NCBI GenBank assembly: GCA_013331965.1
Contig: DUFL01000028.1
Coordinates: forward strand, 1-19,952
DNA length: 19,952 bases
Origin: Candidatus Woesearchaeota archaeon
Lineage (GTDB): Archaea; Nanobdellota; Nanobdellia; Woesearchaeales; UBA10107
Direction of reading: 5' to 3'
Shown one piece after another: positions 13,225-19,952 of the stretch. Both the position numbers and the translations under genes were made by a program. The notes under the pieces were generated by a model. It saw only the letters and a program-made list of their open reading frames with translations, was not told the DNA's origin and searched no databases. Positions within the stretch are counted from its first letter, which is position 1. Each line of letters opens with the position of its first letter.

Positions 13225-14246
13225 AATTCTTAATTACGGGCGGATGTGGTTTTATTGGAAGCAATTCTGCAGATTATTTTTTAAAAAAAGGGCATGAAGT
13301 TACAGTTTTGGACAATATGTCAAGAAAAGGTGTTGAGAAAAATCTTGATTGGTTAAGAAAAAATCATCCAAAAATAAAATTTGTGAAAGCTGACATAAGA
13401 TACGACCAATCTATTCTGAATAAAGAAGTTGAAGGAAAAGATGTCGTCCTGCATTTTGCAGGACAAACAGCAGTTACAACTTCTGTAATAAATCCGAGGA
13501 AAGATTTTGAAATTAATGCAATAGGAACATTTAATGTTCTGGAAGCAATAAGAAATTCCAAAACTAAACCGATGATTTTGGAATCATCCACAAACAAGGT
13601 TTACGGTGGAATGAAAGACGTGAAAGTTCATGAAGTTAAGGGAAGATATGAATATGTTGATTTTCCGAAAGGAATTCCAGAAAATGCCCTTCTTGATTTT
13701 CATTCCCCCTATGGTTGCAGCAAAGGATGCGCCGAACAGTATGTTATCGATTATGGAAGAATTTATGGATTGAGAACTGTTGTTTTCAGACAGAGCTGCA
13801 TTTATGGATACAGGCAATTCGGAGTAGAAGATCAAGGATGGGTTGCATGGTTTACAATAGCGACACTTTTCAATAAACCATTGACAGTATATGGTGATGG
13901 AAAACAAACAAGGGATGTTCTGTTTGTGGAAGATTTAATTAGAGCATATGAAATGGCAATAGAAAATATTGATAAAACGTCAGGAAAAGCCTATAACATA
14001 GGGGGAGGCAGTGAAAATCAAATGTCTCTGCTTGAACTTGTAAAATATTTAGAAACAGAATTTAATAAAAAATTAACAATTAGATTTAATCAGTGGAGAC
14101 CCGGGGATCAACCAGTTTTTGTATGTGATATTACGAAGGCAAAAAAAGATTTTGGATGGGAACCAAAAATTAATGTTAGGAAAGGTATTCAAAAACTCAG
14201 TGAATGGGTTAAACAAAACAAAGAACTATTTAGCGGGTTGTATTGA
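13221..14246 (+). CDS. CDP-paratose/tyvelose 2-epimerase homologue (extended SDR)
   Basis: A 341-residue extended SDR epimerase with GGCGFIG (7-13), SSTNKVYG (122-129), Y164 and K168 in HSPYGCSKG, and the stretch RQSCIYGYRQFGVEDQGW (190-207). The last two motifs, with DFHSPYGCSKG, are characteristic of TyvE (RfbE), which epimerises C2 of CDP-paratose to CDP-tyvelose, and they distinguish it from GalE enzymes, including the one at 1202-2137. None of the genes that build CDP-3,6-dideoxyhexoses is in the window, so the true substrate may differ, although C2 epimerisation is a reasonable prediction. The start overlaps the upstream GT4 by ATGA. Confidence 0.92.
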   Translation: MKFLITGGCGFIGSNSADYFLKKGHEVTVLDNMSRKGVEKNLDWLRKNHPKIKFVKADIRYDQSILNKEVEGKDVVLHFAGQTAVTTSVINPRKDFEINAIGTFNVLEAIRNSKTKPMILESSTNKVYGGMKDVKVHEVKGRYEYVDFPKGIPENALLDFHSPYGCSKGCAEQYVIDYGRIYGLRTVVFRQSCIYGYRQFGVEDQGWVAWFTIATLFNKPLTVYGDGKQTRDVLFVEDLIRAYEMAIENIDKTSGKAYNIGGGSENQMSLLELVKYLETEFNKKLTIRFNQWRPGDQPVFVCDITKAKKDFGWEPKINVRKGIQKLSEWVKQNKELFSGLY

Positions 14247-14252
14247 AGATAA

Positions 14253-15011
14253 ATGACATATGAACCAGAATATAACAAAAAACAATATAAAGAAGATATA
14301 GCTTACATAGTTGGAAAAGCATTTTCTGCGCTCAAAACTAAAGGGATTTTGTATTTTATTCTGACAGTTAGAAATCGCATCGCAAGATTTTCTAAACTAG
14401 ATTGGATGTTTTTTAAAAAGAAAAAGCACTTCCAATTTAAAAACAATATGCTTAGCTATTGTGATTCAAAAATTGATTTTGCTTTTGCAAATGAAAGAAC
14501 AATAGAGATTCCGGCAGCATTGTTTTTAATAAAAAATAATCGGAACAAGAAAACTCTTGAGATCGGAAATGTTCTTGGTAAATATAGTGGCTTTAATCAC
14601 GACATTATTGACAAATATGAAAAAAATGAAAAGGTAATCAACGCTGACGTTATTAGTTACATACCAAATAAGAAATATAAGTGCATAGTGAGTATTTCAA
14701 CTCTTGAACATGTCGGATTTGATGAAATTAAGAAAAATCCTAATGGATTTATTGATGCGATAAACAATATAAAAAAGAACTGTCTTAAAAAAGGCGGAAT
14801 GCTAATATTTACAGTTCCGCTCGGATATAATCCGCACATGGACAAGATAATAAAAGAACACAAAATAAAAATTGACGAAATACATTACTTCAGAAGAATA
14901 TCTTTGAGCAATACATGGGAAGAAATAGATGAGAAAGATGCATTGAAGCGCCGCTATAACTTTCCATATGAATGTGCAAATGCCATACTAATAGGAGTGA
15001 TGAAAAACTAA
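14253..15011 (+). CDS. Class I methyltransferase-like protein with a degenerate SAM site
   Basis: 252 residues. A central Rossmann-like core is suggested by TLEIGNVLGKYS (101-112), where motif I usually reads ExGxGxG, then NADVISYIP (130-138), CIVSISTLEHVG (144-155) and a post-core strand GGMLIFTVPLG. The glycine-rich loop has only one of the usual glycines in place, so SAM binding is uncertain. The order of strands and the STLEHVG segment are nonetheless typical of glycan-cluster methyltransferases. The first 100 residues are basic with one hydrophobic segment (GILYFILTV, 31-39). It sits six bases after the 2-epimerase and two bases before the FkbM gene. It could methylate a sugar hydroxyl or have lost catalysis. 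Confidence 0.75.
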   Translation: MTYEPEYNKKQYKEDIAYIVGKAFSALKTKGILYFILTVRNRIARFSKLDWMFFKKKKHFQFKNNMLSYCDSKIDFAFANERTIEIPAALFLIKNNRNKKTLEIGNVLGKYSGFNHDIIDKYEKNEKVINADVISYIPNKKYKCIVSISTLEHVGFDEIKKNPNGFIDAINNIKKNCLKKGGMLIFTVPLGYNPHMDKIIKEHKIKIDEIHYFRRISLSNTWEEIDEKDALKRRYNFPYECANAILIGVMKN

Positions 15012-15012
15012 A

Positions 15013-15759
15013 ATGAAAATTATTTCCACATTTTCAAAAATTATTCCAGAAGGCTCATTCAAGGATACTGCAAGGTTTCCTATTTATTGGTTTTTGAATA
15101 AATTGAAATTTGTCAAGAAAGAACTGGTCCTGTACAAAAACATAAGAGGATACTTCTATTTTTATCCGTGGGAAAAAGCTGAGGAATACGAATACATTGG
15201 AGATTATTTTAATTATTATCGGCCGAAAAAAGGAGACATAGTTATTGATGCGGGGGCATTCGTAGGGCAGTTTACTGTTGCGGCATCAAGACTAGTTGGA
15301 AACAAAGGAAAGGTCATAGCAATCGAACCTGATCCGTTTAACCGAGCCAATCTGGAAAAAACAATAAAAGCGAATAGGCTTCACAATGTGATAGTAATAA
15401 GCTATGGGCTCAGCAATAAAAAAAACAAGATTGGCTGGTCTGTGGGCGGAATAATCTCACAAAGAGGAAAATCGAAGATGTTTACGATTAAAACAACAAC
15501 ATTAGACGACATATTCAAAGAATTAAAAATTAAAAATGTTGATTTAATCAAGATGGACATTGAAGGAGCGGAGATTGAAGCGATAAAAGGAGCAGAAAAG
15601 ATGCTAATGCATACAAAGAATCTTGCGATAGCATCATATCATATAGTTAAAGGAAAGAAAACGTGCTTTGAAATTGAAAAAATACTTAAAAAATCAAATT
15701 TTTTGGCAAAAACGGCAAATATCGGACAATTGATAACATTTGCGGGGAAAGAAAGATGA
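15013..15759 (+). CDS. FkbM-family SAM-dependent methyltransferase
   Basis: A 248-residue FkbM-type O-methyltransferase. Motifs are VIDAGAFVGQFT (77-88, the SAM loop), AIEPDPFN (103-110, ribose-binding acid), VISYGLSN (128-135) and the family-specific LIKMDIEGAE (178-187) followed by a block beginning EAIKGAE. Members methylate hydroxyls on sugars and natural products, and are common in exopolysaccharide and archaeal N-glycan loci. The preceding 70 residues form a basic N-terminal region including YFYFYPWEKAEEYEY. It starts one base after the previous stop and overlaps the following GT4 start by ATGA. Confidence 0.92.
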   Translation: MKIISTFSKIIPEGSFKDTARFPIYWFLNKLKFVKKELVLYKNIRGYFYFYPWEKAEEYEYIGDYFNYYRPKKGDIVIDAGAFVGQFTVAASRLVGNKGKVIAIEPDPFNRANLEKTIKANRLHNVIVISYGLSNKKNKIGWSVGGIISQRGKSKMFTIKTTTLDDIFKELKIKNVDLIKMDIEGAEIEAIKGAEKMLMHTKNLAIASYHIVKGKKTCFEIEKILKKSNFLAKTANIGQLITFAGKER

Positions 15760-16763
15760 GTGTTGATAAAAACAATGTGCAATGTATTTCTTTTTTTAGA
15801 AAAGCGCACCCTGTGCATGAAGTATGGATGAAATCAGTAAGCTCAAGAAAAATTCTTCCATATGTTCCGGACAGATTCCTTTCTAAAAATGGGATTGGCA
15901 TTAAGCGGTTTCCTGCGCTTGCACAAATAGTTTCAATCGTTTATGGATTGTTTATCCCCTCCGCTAAAGAATACATCATAGAAGCACCCGCGACAGCAGC
16001 TTGTCTATTCTTAAAAAGAGGAAGGGTAATTTCAATAAACTCTGATACATTTTTCTATAACATGAAAAATTCTTCGTGGTTAGTCAAATTCTATTCAAAA
16101 CTTCTTTTGAAAAGAATAAGTGGTTTTATTTCAACTTCAGAAATGATGAAAAATCAGGCGACAAAAATATCAAAAGTTGTCTACCCATTTATGGAAAATA
16201 AAGAATTGTTTAAAATAAATCCTAGGTTTGAGAATAATAATGTTTGTAATGTAGCAGGGATAAGATATACAAAAGGAACTGACATTTTGATTGATGTTTT
16301 CAAAAAATATAAGAAAAAACATAAAGATGCACAGCTTTTTGCCCCCGGATGGGAAGGCGGGGATGCAAAAACAAGGTGGATTGAAAAAATAAGAGAAGCT
16401 GGAGGAATCGCACCAGGATTTGTTCCTGCTGTTTCTTTTTATAAAAAATGCAGCGTCTATATCAATCCCGCCAGATATGAGCCATTCGGAGTAAACGTGA
16501 TTGAGGCGATGGCAGCAGGAATTCCCCCGTTAGTTTCAGAATATTGTGGAGCTGCTGAAATCGTTAAAAAAGTTGATAAGAGGCTCATAATTTCATTAAA
16601 TCCTGAGGAGATAGTTAAAAAAATAGAATGGCTCAAGGAGAATAGAAAAAGATACTATGAATTAAGCAGAAAATGCAGATTAGAGGTCAAAAAACACAGC
16701 GAGAAGAATAGCATAAAAGATTTTAAAATTAAAATAGCAGAACTCAGGGATAAAATAAAATGA
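15756..16763 (+). CDS. GT4-family glycosyltransferase
   Basis: A 335-residue GT-B glycosyltransferase. The C-terminal donor domain is canonical: NVAGIRYTKGTDILIDVF, LFAPGWEGG, GFVP, YINPARYEPFGVNVIEAMAA with E242 and E250 in the correct E-x7-E spacing, then AAEIVKK. The N-terminal acceptor domain is short, about 155 residues, and lacks the usual GG loop, beginning CISFFRKAHPVHEVW. Fifth gene of the 12136-17500 operon, with ATGA overlaps on both sides, so its expression is probably coupled to the FkbM and class I methyltransferases flanking it, and the three may act on one glycan. Donor and acceptor unknown. Confidence 0.92.
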   Translation: MSVDKNNVQCISFFRKAHPVHEVWMKSVSSRKILPYVPDRFLSKNGIGIKRFPALAQIVSIVYGLFIPSAKEYIIEAPATAACLFLKRGRVISINSDTFFYNMKNSSWLVKFYSKLLLKRISGFISTSEMMKNQATKISKVVYPFMENKELFKINPRFENNNVCNVAGIRYTKGTDILIDVFKKYKKKHKDAQLFAPGWEGGDAKTRWIEKIREAGGIAPGFVPAVSFYKKCSVYINPARYEPFGVNVIEAMAAGIPPLVSEYCGAAEIVKKVDKRLIISLNPEEIVKKIEWLKENRKRYYELSRKCRLEVKKHSEKNSIKDFKIKIAELRDKIK

Positions 16764-17500
16764 ACATAATCGATAAAATAAAACAAGTAATTATAAATAT
16801 ATTTTATCTTGGTAAGACTGCAAAAGAAGACTTAAAGGATAAGCCCGCCCCGAAATTGTTTGAAGGCTGGAAGAAAAATAATGTTGCGGAGAGAATGCTG
16901 AAGATTTCTAAATTCGATATTGAAAAGATAAATAAAGGAAATATAGATGTAAATATAAAAACAAACATAGATCTGATAAAATCAACAGGATTGAAGAACT
17001 TTAGCTATCTTGATGTTGGATGTGGTGTCGGCAATTATAACAAATTATTCAAAATTTTGCTTCCAAATCACAAAATAGAATATACTGGTGTTGATTATTC
17101 AAAAGAAGCAATTTCATTGGCTAATGAAAATTTTAAAGATGAGAATTCAAAATTCAGAACTGCAGATATGCAGAAACTTCCATTCAAAAACAAAACATTC
17201 GATATTTCATGTTCATCGAGCGTTCTTCCCTATGCTAAAAATTATTCCAAAGCAATTTCAGAACTTGCTCGTGTAACAAAGAAATATGTGCTGATAACAA
17301 GAACATCTGTAACTGATGGGAAAGAAATCTATCAAAGGCAGAAAGCATATGGTTCCGAATGGGTCTGTACACTTTTTAATGAAAATAAATTAAAGAAGAT
17401 AACGCAAAAAAATGGGCTTAAAATTATAAGGGAGGTCGTACTCAAAAAAATTGACTCTGAGCGAACTGAAAAAAGCTATATTTTAAAGGCGATTAGATGA
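16760..17500 (+). CDS. Class I SAM-dependent methyltransferase
   Basis: 246 residues with a complete methyltransferase core: YLDVGCGVGNYN (83-94, motif I), GVDYS (110-114, ribose-binding acid), TADMQKLPFKNKTFDIS (134-150) and SSSVLPYAK (152-160), where related enzymes have the hEhh segment. This is the Methyltransf_11/25 pattern. Substrate class cannot be read; a sugar or polyprenol-linked intermediate is expected from context. The hydrophobic stretch at residues 10-17 is too short for a signal. Last full gene of the operon; its TGA overlaps the ATG of a 21-codon remnant. Confidence 0.9.
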   Translation: MNIIDKIKQVIINIFYLGKTAKEDLKDKPAPKLFEGWKKNNVAERMLKISKFDIEKINKGNIDVNIKTNIDLIKSTGLKNFSYLDVGCGVGNYNKLFKILLPNHKIEYTGVDYSKEAISLANENFKDENSKFRTADMQKLPFKNKTFDISCSSSVLPYAKNYSKAISELARVTKKYVLITRTSVTDGKEIYQRQKAYGSEWVCTLFNENKLKKITQKNGLKIIREVVLKKIDSERTEKSYILKAIR

Positions 17501-17562
17501 AAATAGCATTGTCACCCAAAAAAGTTAAAATAGTTGTCGTTAACAAAAACCTTTATAAATAA
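17497..17562 (+). pseudogene. 21-codon ORF coupled to the operon end, possible gene remnant
   Basis: An ATG overlaps the methyltransferase stop in the same ATGA arrangement used for three other junctions in this operon, and encodes 21 codons starting MKIALSPKK before a TAA. MKIAL is also how the GT4 gene at 19141 begins, with 12 identical bases (ATGAAAATAGCA). The stop lies inside the TATA box of the next gene. It looks like the 5' stub of a gene whose body was lost or replaced. A genuine micro-ORF or chance is equally possible. Confidence 0.3.
17550..17561 (+). promoter_or_regulatory. TATA promoter of the second radical SAM gene
   Basis: A-rich AACAAAAA followed by CCTTTATAAATA is the strongest BRE/TATA match of the right half of the window. 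The expected start site is near 17582, leaving a leader of about 22 bases before ATG 17605. It separates this gene from the preceding operon. Confidence 0.6.
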
Positions 17563-17604
17563 GGCGTTATATGAAAAATATACCAAGAAGATGATAATTA
17601 ACAA

Positions 17605-19119
17605 ATGAAAAAAACAAGAATATTGCTGATAAGCCCTCCAGAAACATTGCACCAGAAGTTTGTTAAACATAATATTTATTTTCCACTAGGATTAATGATG
17701 CTAGCTTCGATGGTCAGGGATATTTCAGAGATTAAGATTCTCAACTGCATGCTTACGAGTAATCCTCCAACCAAGCAGGGAGATCTAACAAGAGTTGGAA
17801 TGTCTGATAAGGAAATAGAAAAACAAATAAAAAAATTTAAGCCAGACATAGTGGGGATATCTGTTACATTCTTCCCCTTGATAGGAGGAGCAAAAGCAAT
17901 CAGTAAAATATGTAAGAAAATAAATAAAAATATTGTTGTTGTATTTGGGGGAGCATATACGTCAATTAGATACGAGAAGTTTTTGTTGGATCAAAATTGC
18001 GATTATTGTGTTGTGGGAGAGGGAGAAGAAACATTCAGAGAATTCGTTGAGAAGTATAACGCAAATATGCCATTAACGGACATAAAAGGAATCGCTTATA
18101 TAGTAAATAATAAGGTAAATCTGCTAAGAAGAGAACTAATCAAAAACTTAGACAATCTTCCTTATCCGGCATATGATCTTATTGATGTCAACGAGTATTT
18201 AAAAAAGAAATTAGTTTATACAACAGAACTTATTCCGACAAGAGTCATGCCAATTTTAACCAGCCGCGGCTGCCCATTTAACTGTGTTTTCTGTGCGATA
18301 AAGAAACATATGGGACAGCAATGGAGACCGCATTCATCGGAGTATGTAATCAATCACATAAAATATTTAATGGACAATTTTGGAATAAAAAAAATCCACA
18401 TCCTAGATGATAACTTTTCTGCCGACAATGAAAGATGCGAAAAGATACTTGACGGCATCATACCATTTAAACTAAAATGGGATGATCCAAGCGGAATGAG
18501 AGCAGATATGTTAAATTATGATTTATTAAAGAAAATGAAAGAATCTGGAAATACTGATATTCAAATAGCAATAGAATCTGGAAATCAAAATGTGTTAAAC
18601 GATATAATAAAAAAGAACACTTCATTAAAAAAGATTGAAGAAGTGGTAAAAGACTGTAAAAAATTAAATATTAAATTAAGTGCTTTTTATATCATAGGAT
18701 TCCCCGGGGAAACAATAAAAACAATGAAACAGACAATAGACTATGCAATTCGCCTGTTAAAAGATTATGGGGTTTCGCCTTGCCTATATGTAGCGAATCC
18801 GATATTTGGAACTGATTTATATAAGACTTGTGAAGATAATGGTTATATAAGAAAAGGGTTAGATGAGAAAGACCTGGCTTCCGGAATGTCAATGAATGGC
18901 ACTCATCTAATTTCAACTAAAGAGTTCAATGGTGGCGACATAGATAGATTAGTTCAATATTACCAGTATCAATTTAACAGACAATATCACCTTCACCATC
19001 CTGTAAAATCTGCAAGAACCTTCGTTTCTTTATTTAGACAACATCCAATAATCACATTGAAAAAGACGTTTGGAATCATTCGAAATAAAAAAGTTGAATT
19101 ATCCAAAGTTAAAGATTAG
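17605..19119 (+). CDS. Cobalamin (B12)-binding domain radical SAM protein
   Basis: A 504-residue enzyme with an N-terminal B12-binding domain (about 1-150: ILLISPP, YFPLGLMMLASMV, VVVFGGAYTS, VVGEGEETF) and a radical SAM barrel. Iron-sulfur cysteines are C223, C227 and C230 in SRGCPFNCVFC. Later signatures are complete and more canonical than those of the 5773-7218 protein: ILDDNFS, GMRAD, IAIESGNQ and IIGFPGET. The basic C-terminal tail of about 80 residues has hydrophobic patches (ARTFVSLF, PIITLKKTFGII). The two proteins share domain order and similar length but are clearly diverged. Likely reactions are methylation at an unactivated carbon or lipid/sugar modification. Followed 21 bases later by a GT4 gene. 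Confidence 0.92.
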   Translation: MKKTRILLISPPETLHQKFVKHNIYFPLGLMMLASMVRDISEIKILNCMLTSNPPTKQGDLTRVGMSDKEIEKQIKKFKPDIVGISVTFFPLIGGAKAISKICKKINKNIVVVFGGAYTSIRYEKFLLDQNCDYCVVGEGEETFREFVEKYNANMPLTDIKGIAYIVNNKVNLLRRELIKNLDNLPYPAYDLIDVNEYLKKKLVYTTELIPTRVMPILTSRGCPFNCVFCAIKKHMGQQWRPHSSEYVINHIKYLMDNFGIKKIHILDDNFSADNERCEKILDGIIPFKLKWDDPSGMRADMLNYDLLKKMKESGNTDIQIAIESGNQNVLNDIIKKNTSLKKIEEVVKDCKKLNIKLSAFYIIGFPGETIKTMKQTIDYAIRLLKDYGVSPCLYVANPIFGTDLYKTCEDNGYIRKGLDEKDLASGMSMNGTHLISTKEFNGGDIDRLVQYYQYQFNRQYHLHHPVKSARTFVSLFRQHPIITLKKTFGIIRNKKVELSKVKD

Positions 19120-19140
19120 TGTTTTGAGGATTATCCATAA

Positions 19141-19952
19141 ATGAAAATAGCACTACTAACGCAAGGATTTAGAACTTTCGCACCGGAAGCATCGAACATA
19201 ACTTTGATGATTCTCGCAGAAGAGCTTTCCAAAAAGGGACATGAAGTTATAATATTCTGCAATCAAATTCTTAAACAGCCATTAATTGAAAAAATAAACG
19301 GATATAAAGTTGTAAGGCAGAAATCAGATTATAATTCCAGATATAAATCTGCGATGCAGCTGCTTAACTTTTCAAAAATGATAAAAAAAGAAGTTGAGCA
19401 GTCGGGAAAAGAATTTGATGTAATTCATAATTTTAGTGCATCTCCGATACTTGCCATTAGAGCAGTATTGGCAAAAAAACATTCCAAAAACGCAAAATTA
19501 ATACAGACCATCAGGGCACGTACAAATTTTTATTTGTCCTACCTCCTTACGCCGTTGCTAAACAAGTTCGACTTCGTTGTAGTTCCTACAAATTCACTGA
19601 GAAAAACTCTGATAAGATTCGGATTGAATCCGATAAAGATTAAGCTCATTTCTTCGTACATAGACATCAATAAATTTAAACCAAGAGACAAGAATGCATT
19701 AAAAAGAAAATATAGGCTAAACAATAAGAAAATTCTCCTTTACTACGGGCACATGTCTGAATCAAAAGGCATTTACAATCTTATTGATGCCATAGAGTTG
19801 ATTAAAGATGAAGATTTTATCGCATTGTTCATAACCGGTTCTGGAGAGAACTTCATCCAGCCATATGAACGGGCGGTGAGAAAGAAAAACCTTCAAAATA
19901 AAATAAAGATAATTAAAACCCCTGTTAAAAAAACAAGAAACATTGAAGAATA
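19141..19952 (+). CDS. GT4-family glycosyltransferase, 3' end cut by window edge
   Basis: Open from ATG 19141 through the last base without a stop, giving 270 codons. It begins MKIALLTQGFRTFAPEASN, the first strand and loop of a GT4 acceptor domain, then LAEELSKKGHEVIIFC, FDVIHNFSA, FVVVPTNSLRKTLIRFG and ISSYIDINKFKPRD at the interdomain linker. The donor domain starts with ILLYYGHMSESKGIYNLIDAIE and FITGSGENF. The E-x7-E region lies beyond the window. Twenty-one bases separate it from the radical SAM stop, so co-transcription is likely. Family strongly supported; sugar specificity unknown. Confidence 0.88.
   Translation, partial: MKIALLTQGFRTFAPEASNITLMILAEELSKKGHEVIIFCNQILKQPLIEKINGYKVVRQKSDYNSRYKSAMQLLNFSKMIKKEVEQSGKEFDVIHNFSASPILAIRAVLAKKHSKNAKLIQTIRARTNFYLSYLLTPLLNKFDFVVVPTNSLRKTLIRFGLNPIKIKLISSYIDINKFKPRDKNALKRKYRLNNKKILLYYGHMSESKGIYNLIDAIELIKDEDFIALFITGSGENFIQPYERAVRKKNLQNKIKIIKTPVKKTRNIEE

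Noticed and set aside
1..19952. Searched by eye for insertion sequences, integrases, long direct repeats, CRISPR arrays, rRNA and tRNA genes.
   Set aside because: None seen. Similar protein segments between the two aminotransferases and between the two radical SAM enzymes reflect shared families, not DNA repeats.

Overview
The window reads as part of a surface-glycan (polysaccharide or protein-glycan) biosynthesis locus from an archaeon, most likely a small-genome AT-rich lineage of the DPANN kind. The archaeal call rests on repeated BRE/TATA-like boxes about 25-40 bases ahead of starts (36-46, 4375-4390, 8878-8888, 12041-12050, 12100-12112, 17550-17561), several of which imply leaderless or very short-leader mRNAs. 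Good Shine-Dalgarno sites are scarce, and I saw no bacterial -35/-10 pairs. Genes are tightly packed: ATGA overlaps, one convergent pair overlapping by 11 bases (3590-3600) and another one base apart (7218/7220). The lineage is inference; no rRNA or marker gene is present.

Layout. (1) 79-3600, plus strand: a four-gene cassette of DegT-type aminotransferase, NAD-dependent sugar epimerase/dehydratase, hexapeptide acetyltransferase and Gfo/Idh/MocA dehydrogenase. Together these are the activities needed to oxidise, aminate and N-acylate a nucleotide sugar. (2) 3590-7218: a GT2 polyprenyl-phosphate sugar synthase-like gene (minus) divergent from a GT4 glycosyltransferase and a cobalamin-binding radical SAM enzyme (plus). 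(3) 7220-8748, minus: a cupin and a perosamine-synthetase-like aminotransferase, overlapping by ATGA. (4) 8948-10937, plus: a Nudix protein with an unassigned N-terminal region, an unrecognised 119-residue protein and a HAD phosphatase. (5) 10979-12019, minus: a clear GDP-mannose 4,6-dehydratase (gmd) with an apparently leaderless promoter. (6) 12136-17500, plus: a six-gene operon of GT4, CDP-paratose/tyvelose 2-epimerase homologue, methyltransferase-like protein, FkbM methyltransferase, GT4 and class I methyltransferase. (7) 17605-19952, plus: a second cobalamin radical SAM enzyme and a GT4 gene cut by the window end.

How the parts fit. Gmd makes GDP-4-keto-6-deoxy-mannose, and the region 3 aminotransferase looks able to turn it into GDP-perosamine, so a 4-amino-4,6-dideoxy sugar is the most specific chemical prediction. 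The first cassette suggests a second amino sugar, probably 3-amino or 2,3-diacetamido. The 2-epimerase may make a third. Four glycosyltransferases and a GT2 lipid-sugar synthase would assemble the glycan; three methyltransferase-type proteins and two B12-radical SAM enzymes would decorate it or its lipid carrier. No flippase, oligosaccharyltransferase, polymerase or S-layer gene is visible.

I saw no mobile element, CRISPR array, rRNA or tRNA, and no gene-free stretch longer than about 200 bases. I do not see an unmistakably new system. The least explained parts are the Nudix/119-residue/HAD island, the two radical SAM enzymes and the orphan 2-epimerase.
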